A stretch of 64,000 nucleotides of DNA from Welwitschia mirabilis. Its lineage: Eukaryota; Gnetophyta; Gnetopsida; Welwitschiales. The position numbers and the translations under genes were made by a program. Shown here piece after piece: positions 1-12,149 of the stretch (position 1 is the stretch's first letter; each line of letters opens with the position of its first letter). The notes under the pieces were generated by a model. It did no database searches. It was given only the letters and a program-made list of their open reading frames with translations, and was not told where the DNA came from. The stretch lies in NCBI GenBank assembly GCA_051453625.1, contig JBOZIK010000001.1:247729155-247793154 (forward strand), read 5' to 3'.

Positions 1-490
1 ATACCTCACTTTAAAGATGTACTCAAATTTCCTTCATGAGAGTTTTAGATCTTCTAACTTGGTATTTTTGTTTTCCCCCATAGGTTAGCTTCTTCTTGTA
101 ATATATAAATAACTAAAGAAACCTTTTGATATTCATCATATCCTAAAGTACTTATAACCTTTTCAATGTCACTCAATGATGCTTCTATTTTTAATGTATC
201 TGAACCTCGTAAAAATTTTAGTGGGTTTATTTTAATAAATGTTATAGTAAATTTCCTGATACCCATATCCTTAGATTGACTTATACCATTGTTTACATAT
301 AGTTTTGATCTTGTTTTATTCTTTATGATAGGAACTACATGAATGTATCAATTAATGCTTCTAGATTAATGTTAAATGATTGTTAATTTTCATCAGTATG
401 TTGCAGATTCTCTCGTAAATTCTTTTGATGATGATTACTTGGTGTAACTAACCTAGACTCAAGGTTTAACTGATGATGATGAGGCATCTG
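1..490 (-). pseudogene. Ty3/gypsy gag fragment (Del/Tekay-like element, truncated by window edge)
   Basis: Read on the minus strand, 266-54 gives an open 70-residue stretch with the order seen in plant gypsy Gag: an N-terminal 'INPLKF' (NPPxF-like), then 'LSDIEKVISTLGYDEYQKVS' and 'YILQEEANLWG' (cf. W-L-x-D-IEK-IF ... EQKVs ... A-Y-x-L-x-GEA-x-x-W). Upstream to about 490 the same sense carries an H/N/Q-rich stretch with stops, probably the Gag N-terminus. Gag would form the particle that packages element RNA. The rest (protease, RT, integrase) would lie left of the window. It sits downstream, in element sense, of the primer-binding site at 1451-1462 and the long LTR, so it belongs to the same minus-strand element. 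The clade call is inferred from LTR length and the iMet site; the gag call itself is firm. Confidence 0.78.
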
Positions 491-1450
491 AAAAGAGTAA
501 AAATTTTATGAGATTTCATTTAAAAATAAGATAAATATTATTAAAGGTTAAGCTTAGAAATATTTTAAAGATATTGAGAAGAACATGGTTTTCATTATGA
601 TGTGATTGGTCCTTAATCATAATTAAAATTATAAAATTAAGTTTATTCCATTTCTTAATTTTCATTAGGTAAGTTTTATAAGTTATGAATATAGATTTTT
701 ACTTTAAGGTTATGAAATCTCATAATTTAAGGTGAATAACTTAGCTAGAGATTTGATTGTTTCTAATGGTATCTAATTACAAGGAATTATTTTATGTATT
801 TATATTTCTTACAAAAGTTTAGCCCTTTAAGAAATCATATAAGGTAATTTTCCTAAATTATTAAGATAATTGTAATTCTTATAATTTATTATTATCTATA
901 TCTATAAGGTAATAAAGTATTTAATGACCTAACTTTATCATCCTTCTTGGTTTGTTTTTGGATTTAGAATTATTATAAATATTATTAACATAATGATCAT
1001 CTAGGAGTTGGGGTTATAGCTAATGTTATTAATACTTTGGAACTATCCCAAATATAATCAACTTCTAGGATCATTAATATGCTAACATTATCATTATGGT
1101 AATATTTACACTTATTGAGATTCATATGAATTCAATTTGATATATATTTATTAAGTAGAAAAAATATAGGTACAATCAAATTCATGATTAGTGAAAGATA
1201 TGATTAAATTAATGCTTATCTAAAAGATAGAAGTATTTTGGAATCTAATATTAACAAGGATATATTTGATTTTAGTTATAATTTAAATTTATTTGAGATA
1301 TAATTAAATTTATAAATATTAGCAATCAAGGTTATTATGGTTATAATGAGTTTTAAGATTATTAAGGAGAAAGGTTATTAAAAATATACTTAGATTTATA
1401 TTTCTACAAATTTATAAGTGCTTAACATAGCATTATTTAAATTAACTAGA
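491..1450 (-). other. Presumed 5' leader of the minus-strand Del/Tekay-like element
   Basis: About 960 bases between the gag fragment and the primer-binding site. No coding frame or repeat structure could be seen. By position it would be the untranslated leader plus the decayed start of gag. Confidence 0.4.
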
Positions 1451-1462
1451 GCTCTGATACTA
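1451..1462 (-). other. Primer-binding site, initiator Met-tRNA type
   Basis: On the minus strand the site reads TAGTATCAGAGC, which is TGGTATCAGAGC with one G-to-A change. This is the usual iMet-tRNA primer site of many plant LTR elements. It lies 3 bases from the LTR edge, which begins TGTGACATCC on the plus strand at 1466. It fixes the element orientation as minus and makes the adjacent repeat its 5' LTR. Confidence 0.85.
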
Positions 1463-1866
1463 ATTTGTGACATCCTCTTTTTCTATTATCCAAATTAAGT
1501 ACTATTTTCCTTCCGCTTTTTATCTTTTCCTTCCTTCTTTAATATTACTATGTAATATGCATAGCAAAAACTAAGATCAAATTGTACATATTCCTTTATT
1601 ATAATTTTTAACTTTTAAGAAAAACATATCATATTAATATTATATATTTACATATAATTAATTTCTAGATTATTTTGATTTATAAACAATAATGATGTCA
1701 TAAGTCTATGTCCTTCCTTTTTTTCTAATTTTCATCACGTAAAAAGATATCAGAAAATAGTTTAAAGGATGTAAACATATTATAAATCATACATGAATAA
1801 TTTTAAGGGTAATAATTAACTTATAAAACAGGAGGCTACAACTCCCATTAATGGTATTTGAACTTA

Positions 1867-1966
1867 NNNNNNNNNNNNNNNNNNNNNNNNNNNNNNNNNN
1901 NNNNNNNNNNNNNNNNNNNNNNNNNNNNNNNNNNNNNNNNNNNNNNNNNNNNNNNNNNNNNNNNNN
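1867..1966. other. Assembly gap (100 N) flanked by an exact 61-bp duplicate
   Basis: Exactly 100 N. The 61 bases before it (1806-1866) are repeated without change directly after it (1967-2027). The two other copies of this LTR show no such duplication at this place, so the repeat is probably an assembly overlap that was not collapsed. Confidence 0.9.
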
Positions 1967-2384
1967 AGGGTAATAATTAACTTATAAAACAGGAGGCTAC
2001 AACTCCCATTAATGGTATTTGAACTTAATATCTAGCCACTCTCTAGACATGGGTTGCTTCTACTTCATATTCTAAATAACACAAATGTGGTTGGGCTTAA
2101 ATCCTTAGGCTTACACTTTACCTGGATATACTCTAATACAGGTGACAAGCGGTGCATGGGGTAGATGCATGCTTATAAATGATCCTCGCTTCTTTGAAAT
2201 ATTTTCAAATAATGTAACATAATCCATTGATAACAATGGATCAAGATATCAAGTTAAGGTAAGTTCATACATGGGTAAGCTAGGAGAGTGATGATCAATC
2301 CATTTCTATAAGGGAATTATAAAAGGAAAAAAATGTAGTACAACCCATATTAGTAATGAAATCCAAGTATATGGATGATTATGA

Positions 2385-2411
2385 NNNNNNNNNNNNNNNN
2401 NNNNNNNNNNN
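2385..2411. other. Assembly gap (27 N)
   Basis: Run of 27 N inside the long LTR, with no duplicated flanks seen. Confidence 0.95.
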
Positions 2412-5150
2412 TAATGAATACACACACAAATGCATGCATACAATTATAACTAATGTGGTTATTTAATGGATTATTTGCCTAATTATAATGAATCTAATCA
2501 TTATTAGATTTATTTTATAGAAGTGATCATCAAAAAAAATAATAATAATAAACTATATTTATATTTAATATTATAGTAATAAAAATCTAAATAAAGGAAA
2601 TATTCTTTTCTTTTCTTTCTTCTAATAATAATAATAACAAAAATGTATCCAATCACATTTTAAAAGTGTACTTAAAGAAACTAATCCATACTTAGAGGTA
2701 TGTCAATCATAGTCGCATTCTTCCATACTCAAATCTCCATTGTGTAAGGAATATAAACAAAAGAAGTATAGTTTAAACATAATTATTAATATATAATTAT
2801 TTATCCCAGATGCATACGACTATATTATAAGTCAAGAAAATAAGTGATAAATCAAGGACTTTGTTGTTACTTAAACTACTAAGATGAAAAATCTAACAAG
2901 CATGCACATTAATATTAGCATAAAGAAAAAAATATAAAAGAGGTATTTCTTTGAGTAAAATATTATTTATAAGTAATTTAATATAAGGCTTTTGTTATAA
3001 ACCTATCTTATATACTCAAATTCCCTGTAAAATTTTATGTAATAATTTTGCTATAAGTTAAAACATTAAATATAATATTTTTAAGCTCTAAGAAGATCTC
3101 ATAATAAAAAATTTAATAATTAATTATATTTAGAGAACAAAATAAATTACAATACTTTTTCATAAATTTGATTCATAATAAAATCCTTATAAACTAAATA
3201 AATCTATCATAGAATTCCTCAAAAAAAAAAAAAAAGATTCAATGGTCAAGACTTGAGATTAAAAATTGTCAAATTTTCTAAAATTATAGTTCTACTACAC
3301 TATATAAAAAATGATCATAACTTTCAAAATGCTTTAAGGTTTTAAATTATAACATAGGATTCTTAAGTTCTTAGATATATTAACTATTAGTTATAAAAAT
3401 GTAAATTAATTTCGTACTATTTTCTACATCTATTTCCTAATATATTTTAATAAATAAATTTATTAAAAAAGATTATCCATACAAAAAATTATTGTTTTTA
3501 CATACTCGTAATCATAATAAGATATGGTATTTTTAACCTATGCTTCTATTCTAAAAATTTAATTTTTACCATAACAAAATATGGTAAAGTTGCTACAACT
3601 GGTTATGTAATAAATTAAATAAGTAAAACAATGGATACACTAACTAAGTATTTATAGAATATTCTAACTAAATTAATAATTCAAATCATTATAGGGAAAA
3701 AATAAATCTATTTAAAAAGAATCATTTACTATGAGCCTTAGGATTTTTATGAACGAGTACAAGATTAAAAGATATTTTTGAGGATTATATCTTTACCTAT
3801 AATAAGATAGGTCTAATACATAATAGATAAAAATAAAATATTAAAATAAACATAAGCATCCAATTTTTCATTCTTTCCTTCTTTTTTATAGTAAATCCTA
3901 TAGTCACTTGGCCATAATCATCTATTAGTATTCTCTATCATCAAGCACAAGGGACCCTTCATATCTTTCAAACATCTTGGTGAGAGCCAACGAGAGGGAA
4001 TAAAATTAAAAATATATGTACAATTTAAAGGTAACTATAATAATAAATTAATACAACATATCATTACTCTTCTAGAATATTTAAAAATTACATGGCTAAC
4101 ATGAGTAAAGAGCTTACTTGAAAATATTAGTAAGTTATTGATGGTTGAAGATTCAAGCTTAAAAATACTTAGCTTCATGTTTCCAAGCTCCAAGCTCCAC
4201 AATCAAGAAAATTAAAATAAAGAAAAGGAGAAAAATATGTAATCACATAGAAAATAAAAAGTAACTCCCTAGTTGTAAGAGAGGAAAGTATCTTTATATA
4301 TAGATAAATACAAGACATATAACTCAAGACTAAATATTACATAATTTATTATTAATAAGTGGAATGAGTAATAAGTGATATTCTATTAAAAAAATGATCA
4401 TATTTATGACTCTTACACCTAACTAGGATGAGTAATACCATTGATTAAATTAGTAAAATTAATTACATGCATCTTTTTACTCATGCTAGTTCATTCTTAA
4501 TCTTTCATAAGCTCACAACTAACTTTAATTCATCTAAGACATACATCAAAAGAATAAATCCACAAATCTAAAAATTGTCATGTGGCATCATAATATAAAT
4601 TCTTTTAATTCCAATGAATAAAATAATGAATAAGCTATGAATCAAGTTTCCTTTATACATCTCAAGAAGTAGAAGTGATGGTAGAGTAAATCTACTCATT
4701 TATCACTCTTAATTCTATATAAAAATACATGTACTTGTTCAAAATTCTCATTTATTTCATAATGCATAGAATCTATTACTTACATAACACAAGAAAAAAA
4801 TGTATATTTATAATATATTACACTTATCACATTTAACATGAATTTAAATGAGCAAATAAGATATAAGTTATAATATTATGTCCTCTTGAAAGTTTTAATT
4901 TATTAGTTTTACCATGTGAGTTTAATTCCTTAGATAATGGCTTTATCTGATTTTAAATATTTGGATAGAAGTTCTCATAAAAAAATTCTAACATAATTAT
5001 TATCCTTTTAATGATGAATTATGAAATTACAAATTGAGATTAATTTAAAATACCATCTCATTTTGATTATTCCTTTAAAAAAGAGTAATTAATTATCTAA
5101 TTAAAAGCCTAATATGTCTAACAACCAAGTAATTATGGTTTACATAGTAT

Positions 5151-5509
5151 GGGATAGATAAGAGATGTTTAAAATTTCTATAAACCATAAATAAAGCAAT
5201 ATGAAAAGGTAATATTAGTACGATAAAACATTAGAGGGAAAAAATAAAAGATAAATGTGAAAGAGAAAATTACCTTTTGGAGGTTTAAAAGTAGTAAAAA
5301 TGAGGAGGAAATGTGCCTTCTCCTCTTATTTTTGAAAGGAAAAAAGTGAAATATAAAGTACTAAATGATGTGAATATTATGTTAATAAGACTAGTGTAAT
5401 ACGTAATAATTATGTGAAAGTGACATTAATAAGATGATGTAATAAGTTAAAGTGATATGAATTATTAACATTAAAGCAATTTAATAAGCTAAAGAAGAAA
5501 GTATATAGG
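5151..5509. other. No recognisable feature
   Basis: AT-rich stretch between the outer edge of the long LTR and the tandem array. No coding signal, repeat or RNA gene could be supported. Confidence 0.4.
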
Positions 5510-6250
5510 ATTATAAACTACTAGCATGAAAAATCAATGGACCTCAAAAAAGTGTATAAAATGTCACACTATTAGCATAGTTACTCCAATAGTATATATA
5601 ACATTATACTATAGACCTACAACATTAATTAACCCCATAGGAATCTATAAGATGCTATAGTATTAATATCATCATTTAAGGAATTAAACTACTAACATGA
5701 AGCATTAATAGATCCCATAAAAGTGTGTAGGCTATCACATTACTAACATCATTACTTTAGAATTGTATATGATATCACATTCCTAACATGAAGCAGTAAT
5801 GTAACACATAAAAATCTATGGGATACTACATTGGAAATATCATTATTTCAAAATTGTATAGGATGTTACAATACTAATATAAAGCATGAATGAACTTCAT
5901 ACAAGTTTATACAATATTACACTACTCACATCACTACCTCAGAATTATAAAGGATGTCACACTACTACTAAAAAGCATAAATGAATCCCATAAAACTCTA
6001 TAAGTTATCACACTACTAAAATCATTATTTTAAAACTAAAGAGGATATTTCACTACTAGCATGGAGTATTAGTGAATCTCTTAAAAGTATTTAATATGCT
6101 ACATTACTAACACCATCATGCTAAAACTAAATAGGATACCACACTACTAAGACAAGTCATTAATGGATCTCAGAGAAGGTCATAAGATGTCACATAACTA
6201 ATGTCATTAGTCTAGAGAGGTATATAGCATTATGGTACTAAGAGGAAGCT
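5510..6250. repeat. Degenerate tandem array, 91-bp unit (about 8 copies)
   Basis: Repeats of a unit built around 'actactaacatgaagcatt' and 'cccataaaagtctataagat'. The 'ctaacatga/aagcatt' landmark recurs at about 5700, 5791, 5882, 5973, 6064 and 6154, a spacing of 90-91 bases. The first two units are shortened. Each unit contains two related halves of about 45 bases: one with 'cactactaacatgaag' and one with 'cattactaacatcatta'. The present 91-mer therefore looks like a dimer of an older monomer. It lies just outside the long LTR. It could be a small satellite island or a repeat from a further transposon. Confidence 0.85.
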
Positions 6251-6899
6251 TTGATAAACATCCATAAGAGCTTATTAAGCTTAAAATTTATTATTTCATA
6301 CAATGAATTCATTGATTATTATACTATTTTTTTAATATTAACTCAAATATGATATTATTAGTTATTTAATTATGAAGGTAGTTTCAATATTTTTAACTTC
6401 CAACTATCAAACTAGCTAAATTTTAAGCTATGAAAGGTAGGTAAGAAATAGCGATGAAGAAGAGTATGCCTTGGATACACATACATTGATGAATAATAAA
6501 AGGCCACATGAATAATCATATTAATGCTCTTGAACAATGGAGGAATTAACTACACCAATAGTTCCAAAATAATTATAAAAATGTTAAGGCTTTATAGAAA
6601 GAAAAAAATGATAAACTCAACTCTACAATGTAAGTACTTTAAGGCTGATCATGAAAACAATCCCTAAGAGACCTTTAATTTCAAGTAAGTCTTTATTTTC
6701 AAGCCTAAATAAGAGAATATCCAACCTAATGAGACAACACTTGTAAAACTTAGAACTACAAACTCTTAAAAATATTAATAGATAAGTAAGAAAATGTAGA
6801 TTATATAATTTAATTAAAGAAGCTACAAATGATATTATGGAAGAAAAAGATATGTAGAAAAATGTGAATAAGGTCCAAATTCATTTGGTAATATGAACC
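6251..6899. other. No recognisable feature; possible leader of element H
   Basis: No frame with recognisable protein similarity. By position it could be the 5' part of plus-strand element H, but no LTR or primer site could be identified here. Confidence 0.3.
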
Positions 6900-7663
6900 T
6901 CAAAATCCTAAGAAAATTCTCTGAAATGGCTACAATTCATATAAAAGTACTTTAGACTAAAAGTATCTACAATGAATTACATAACCAATACATGATAATG
7001 TTCTTAGTAAATGATGTACTACCAAGGTGTATTTATATTAGTGAAAAAAGAAATTATTAGATTTATTAATTAGATTTTATAAAAGAGATATGAAAGTAAT
7101 ATTTTTCCTAATTACTTTATCAAAGATGAAAGACTGGAGTTCAAATGTATGTAACCTAGAAAAAAGACTCTTGATGAATATTAAAATAAATAAAAAGGTT
7201 AGTAAAACTCTAAGGATAATGAAATCCTAAAGAGCTAACTAATGATTTTATTATTATTCTTCCATAAAGATTATGAAATTTCATATTCCTACTCAAATCC
7301 AAGTCTTCATAAGAGTATATGAAAAAACCAAGTAGTAGATGGAGGTGTAATAATGAATCCCTATAACTATTTACATGGTAGCCACTACCACACAATAATT
7401 AAGGCTAGTGGTTTAGTAGAAAATACAACCCTAGTCTTAGATTCAAACCTAGTTTACTACACATAGTTATGAAGCATTAGTATGCCAGCATTATAATAAG
7501 AAGGACCATGAATAATTATTTCAAATAGAAAGAACTAATAAATCAATCTAAACTTGTACCTTCATAAGAATTCCAAGAACCAAGAAAGATATTATGTGCT
7601 ATCATTTAAATAGGTTTTATGAAAAATTAATTTTCAATTATCAAACCTAGGGGATTATTAGAA
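6900..7663 (+). pseudogene. Element H: decayed gag end with zinc knuckle
   Basis: In plus sense, around 7080-7150, a Gag-like stretch ('VIFFLITLSKMKDWSSNV') resembles the 'lFxFLdgLqxWAxxEL' segment of plant gypsy Gag. At 7483-7509 the frame reads 'CQHYNKKDH', a CCHC nucleic-acid-binding knuckle in which the second Cys has become Tyr (TGT to TAT) and the last Cys is no longer visible. It lies about 150 bases upstream of the protease motif at 7670, the normal Gag-protease order. The knuckle and position are good evidence; the gag body is weaker. Many stops. Confidence 0.55.
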
Positions 7664-7945
7664 AATAGACTAGTTTTATTCTTTATAGATAGTGATGCTA
7701 TTGATAATTTTATTTCTGCTTTAATTGCTAATAATTTTAAGGAAAAAATTCATCAAAGTACCAAATTTTAGGATAGCATTTGGACATGAAAAAGTCATAA
7801 CATAAATTAATCATTACATAAATTTAACTTTTATTATTAATGATTTATTATTTATCAATAAAATTTATGTTTTTAAAATTGGCAAGTATCTTGTAATTAT
7901 AGAAGTGTCTTTATTAGATAAATATGTTGTTAAATCTTATTTCTA
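7664..7945 (+). pseudogene. Element H: aspartic protease remnant
   Basis: 7670-7720 translates to 'LVLFFIDSDAIDNFISA', which matches the retrotransposon protease active site 'vLvDSGAsHNFIS', with Gly replaced by Asp in the D-S-G triad. Further on, 'LLFINKIYVFKIGKYLVII' and 'VSLLDKYVVK' match the usual 'vYVxPIGkYDvIlGvsFLeKYnV' second half. The protease would mature the Gag-Pol polyprotein. The reading ends near 7945, where unrelated sequence of element A begins. The likely continuation is the RT at 13072. Confidence 0.75.
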
Positions 7946-7984
7946 AGAGTCTAACATTATAATTAACATTAAAATTATAGTTAG

Positions 7985-8330
7985 AAGGATGACATTAAAC
8001 TTGGCCATGGCATTGACATCATGATTATAAGGCTAATGTCACACTTTATCATGGTGTCCAAGATTACATTTATAGGTCAAGATCATAGTTGCAAAACTAA
8101 AATAGTATTTGGTCATAGAATCCAATGTCACATTTATAATGTAATATCATAGTTTGAGAAATAACATCACACTTAACCAAGAAGGATGACATTATAGCTA
8201 GGAGGATAACATTGCATGTGGTTAAGGAGCTTAATATCATAGTTAAAGGCTTGATGTTATACTAACTTATGTTTAGGCCTTTTATCATACTTGTTGCTTC
8301 CTAGGATTGATGTTATCATTACTTTCCTTT
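7985..8330 (+). repeat. Element A: decayed minisatellite ('atgtcacactt' units)
   Basis: Irregular repetition of about 20-base units carrying 'atgtcacactt', 'gatgacatta' and 'taatatcata' in plus sense. The reverse complement of the much clearer 20-bp minisatellite at 63180-63830 has the same core. In C2 that array lies just upstream of gag in element sense, and this one lies upstream of gag of related element A, so it is probably a conserved leader feature of the family. Confidence 0.6.
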
Positions 8331-8779
8331 TATAAATTTATAATAGTCATCATAGTTATGTGATGTATTTATTAATCTCCTAATAATTGTGAAACATTAA
8401 TTAAATGACATAGAATTTGTTAAACAAATTTTTCAAAGTAATCCTATATAGACTAGTAGAATCCCCAATAAAGGGATGTTAGAAAGAGGATATAGAATAA
8501 ATGGAAAAGTTAGGAAGTAAAGAGTAAATTCTTGAATAGATATAATTAAGAATAAACTAAAGGAAATTCACTCATAAAATCACAAAACTCTATAATAGGA
8601 TAGACTTCTTTATTTTGCATTTTGAGTGATCTGACTACCTCATGGAGTAGGATATATAGATCCTACCTAAACAATATATACCTTTTAAGAAAATTATTCT
8701 ATTAGATAGATTAATCTATAAAGCATATAAATAAAACTATTAAATGTAGAAGCCAACCTATAAGCATCCTTATCTAACA

Positions 8780-9460
8780 GAGCTAATGACAATACAACAA
8801 ACTATTATGAGAGGATAATAATATTACTAAAATTCCATCTACATATTTGAGAGGGTAATGTAGGAACCAATGAAAAATACATTCCTTGGTTTTCACAAGT
8901 AGAAAATTATTTTACCCTTTAAAATACATCACTTAAGAAAAGAGCCATTTATGTTACCATGTTTCTTACTATAATTACACAAGAATGATAGCTTTGATGT
9001 TAGTAGGAATATGATAAGAGAGACACTTGAAATATCATCATAAAAGAATTAAAAAAATAAATTTATCCTGATTATTTTATTGTGATTTATATGGTTGAGT
9101 TCTAGCATTTATGCTTAGGAAAATATACATTAGATAATCACTAGTTAAAATTTCATCCTAAATGAAGCATTAAAGTAATTTTTCTAAGAAGAAACTTATC
9201 AATAATTTCATTGAAATAATTCTCCCTAAGGTCCAAATAATCCTCTACAATTTAAGGTTAAAATATTAGGGATTTTTATAGTGAAAAACAAAACTATCTA
9301 GACATACAAGATAATATATGATTAGAAATATAAATGGTATAGATAACTAAGGCTATCTCTGTTAAGAACTAGCCTTATCATGAAGAATTTAGAAGCAACG
9401 TCATCTACCATAAGTGCAAGAATAAAGGTTGTTATAAATTTTCCTTTTAAAGACTCTAAA
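8780..9460 (+). pseudogene. Element A: gag remnant with zinc knuckle
   Basis: 8870-8920 contains 'IPWFSQVENYFT' (cf. 'W-x-x-QVExyF' of gypsy Gag). At 9406-9447 the frame reads 'YHKCKNKGCYKFSF', recognisable as a CCHC knuckle (C-x2-C-x4-H-x4-C) with the first Cys, the His and the last Cys changed. It is followed 165 bases later by the protease. The knuckle is supported mostly by spacing, the body by a short match only. Confidence 0.5.
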
Positions 9461-9599
9461 ACGATACTTTCTTCTTACAACTAGCCTTAAGGACAATAAT
9501 GTTGAATATCACTTGTAAAATGTGTATACACTAATGTTCTTAAATATTTTGTAATAAACTAATTTTTGGTTTTATAATTGCTAGGTTTTATTTCTTATT

Positions 9600-9900
9600 T
9601 TCTATTTTTTTTTTTTAATTGATAGTGGTTCTTCTTATAATTTCATCTTATCTTTCTTATTTTAAAAATTAAATATTAATCCCTTCTAAGAACAAAAATC
9701 CTCCATAGGAATAGTAATAAGAAATATAATTCCTAAAATGGCATAATAGGATGGATAAATTTTATAATAGAAACCTTATATTTATAGATAAGTTTTATGT
9801 CCTCATCATTAATAGCTATGAAGTAATTTTAAGAATGTCCTTTCCATTTAAATATAGAATCAAAATAAATTTTCACTTGAGGACATTAGCCTAGTTTTCA
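9600..9900 (+). pseudogene. Element A: aspartic protease remnant
   Basis: 9615-9653 reads 'LIDSGSSYNFIL', an almost unchanged 'LIDSGSSHNFIS' protease active site with the catalytic D-S-G intact. Downstream similarity fades quickly. Confidence 0.8.
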
Positions 9901-9959
9901 TATCAAATTCTTAAGAAAGAGAATAAGAAGAAGAAGATCTTCTTAGCTATTAGAAACCA

Positions 9960-10620
9960 AATAAAAAGGTAGTACCATGGCAATGGATACTCCTAGCACT
10001 AATCAAATAAGAAGGTACAAGTTTCTAGCATGTTCTTCTAGAAGAGTTAAATTAATTTAGTGCATTAATTGAAGAACCTATAGCTTTACCATTAAAAATA
10101 AAAGTATAGCAAATAATAGTCTTAATTCTTAAAGTTCAAGTAGTAGCAAGAGCTCCCTACATATTTTTAGTGATGGATAATACTACTAGATGAATCATAA
10201 GAAACTAAATTCTTCTCAAAAATTAACATTACATTTGATTATTATTAAATATTAATTAATTAAGAGGAAATATGAAAAATAGCATTCAAAATAAGATATG
10301 AATATTATGAATTTTTAGTAATGTCATTAAGACTTACTAATGATTCTACAACATTCTTGAGTTTAATGCATAAGTGAATCATCTCAGTAAATTTTTACAA
10401 CTATTGAAAGATCATGGGTTCAAAGATAAACTAAGTAAGTAGGATTTATTCCATACATAAATAAGTTACTTGGGACACAATATTCCTACATATGAAATTA
10501 TAATAGTTCTTGTAAAAATCCAAGCAGTGAGGAAATTTCTTTAAATAAAAAGTGTAATTGAGGTATGAATATTTTTAGGATTAGTAATATTCTATATAAG
10601 ATTCATTCTAGGATTCTGTT
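9960..10620 (+). pseudogene. Element A: reverse transcriptase remnant
   Basis: In the frame from 10267 the translation gives 'KIAFKIRYEYYEFLVMSL' then 'RLTNDSTTFLSLMHK', matching RT block 'KTAFrTRYGhYEFLVMsFGLTNAPtTFmsLMN'. All replacements fit single-base decay (FG to LR, AP to DS). The YxDD segment that should follow is no longer clear. The enzyme copies element RNA into DNA. The 'MSFGLTNAP' type is usual in chromovirus-like gypsy elements. Confidence 0.85.
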
Positions 10621-11350
10621 AGTTGGTTTCTCCACTTATAAAGTTAATCAAATCTATAAAATATTCAACATTAATTACAAATGCAAGAAAATTGATTAAG
10701 AATAAAGCTTCTAATATAAGAAATTATTTTAAAGATCAAAAAACTAAAAAACAGTTTCTAATTATTATAGATAACCTTAATTAAGTGATTGACATGGTTT
10801 TAAGTTAAGAGGAACAAGTTTTAGTATATGAAAATTCTTAATTATTTCATAGCTTCTAATTATCAAGCATCATTCACACCCTAATATTTTGACAGTAATA
10901 CTTACTTAGGATTAAATTCCTACTAAAACATAATCATATGGTTTTAGAGTACTTTTAGAAGTAACTCTTGTTAAATATGAGACAAATAAAATGGAAATAA
11001 TTATTGGAGATATACAACTTTGATCTCTAATATACACTAAAAATGAGAAACAAGTAGTAGATTTCTTAATTATAATGTAATGTATATTAATTACCACTAT
11101 GAGTTTTGATCTTGTCAAGTACCTAAAGAATAATGAATGTAATAATCTATATTTTAAAGAAATATTCCATTTTATAAGAAGGTCAAAATATCAAGGTCTT
11201 TATAATTGTACATCCCCCAAGGTAATTGGAGAAGAATACTAATATCTAAAAATGCATGAAGTATCTTATGTTGGATATCTATCTTTCTACAAAGTTAATA
11301 CATGTTAAAAAGAACTATTTTTCGCTAAAAATAAAGGAATATCTAAAAGA
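10621..11350 (+). pseudogene. Element A: expected RNase H / integrase N-terminal region, decayed
   Basis: Lies between RT and the integrase core of the same element. No motif strong enough to place RNase H residues was seen; the call rests on position. Confidence 0.35.
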
Positions 11351-12000
11351 TTACATTAAGAACTACCTAATTTAGCAATAAGTGAATAGTGAATAAGGAA
11401 GATGAGTATGAATCCATCAATCCTTGAGCATACCTAAGTGGAAGTGTAAGGAAATCATAATAGATTTCATTATAAGATTACCTCTCACTAAGGAATAACA
11501 TTATGCCATTTTTATTTGCATTGACAGATTGACCAAGATGATACATTCTATTTTGATCAAGTGTAGTAATACTATAGGGGGATTGTTCCTATGTTTCACA
11601 CATGAAATATTCATAATATATGAATAATTAAAAATCATTGTCTTACATTGAAATCCTACTTTTTTTGTTAAAAATTTGGTAAATCTTCTTTCATCATCTT
11701 GTAACCATGATTTATTTTAGTACTATCTATTATTTAGAAATAGATGAATAGACATAAATAATTAACTGAATCTTGGAACATACTCTTTGGTTTTATGTAA
11801 TAGATAAACCATAAGACTAGAAAATTTATCTATATTTAATAGAATTTGCATAAAGCTAGAACTTTCAGACATTAATGTAGTACTTATCTTTTGAGACCAT
11901 GTATAAAATGAATAATTTCTCATTAGTCAAATAGTCAAATATTGTATAAAGATAGATAGAAATAATTAATTTAAATTTAAAATCTATGAATGAAAGTAGT
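11351..12000 (+). pseudogene. Element A: integrase core remnant
   Basis: 11430-11560 reads 'KWKCKEIIIDFIIRLPLTKE' then 'YAIFICIDRLTKMIHSI', a clear match to 'PxWKWExIxMDFIxGLPxT' and 'DAIwVIVDRLTKsAHFI' around the first two Asp of the DDE catalytic core. It would insert element DNA into the chromosome. Confidence 0.85.
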
Positions 12001-12149
12001 AATAGGATCAAGGAGTAGCTAGACGTAGATCAATTTGGATATAAGAAATTTTATAGTTTAAAATACAGTAACAAAAGTTTTTAGGTAGGGGATTAGGTTT
12101 CCATATGAGTCAAACCAAAAAAAATCTCATTGAATATTGGATGATACTA

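Larger units (their letters stand above)
1466..5150 (-). repeat. Long 5' LTR of Del/Tekay-like gypsy element (copy 1)
   Basis: Starts (plus strand) TGTGACATCC, the reverse complement of an LTR 3' end, directly against the primer-binding site. The same roughly 3.5-kb sequence recurs at 30316-33690 in the same orientation and at 25913-29840 inverted. Shared landmarks include the block around 1640-1700, the motif near 3900-4000 containing 'agtcacttggccataatcat', and the segment near 4860-5150 with 'tatgtcctcttgaaa'. Similarity fades near 5150, so the outer edge is approximate. LTRs of 3-4 kb with an iMet site are known from the Del/Tekay chromoviruses; the family name is inferred. Two N-runs interrupt it. 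Confidence 0.72.

Noticed and set aside
5510-6250. CRISPR-like array
   Set aside because: Repeats are degenerate, cover the whole 91-bp period with no unique spacers, and the setting is a plant genome.
8330-8780. 5' LTR of element A
   Set aside because: Compared with 12684-13071, no shared TGTAATGTT start, CCCC block or GGACA end could be found.
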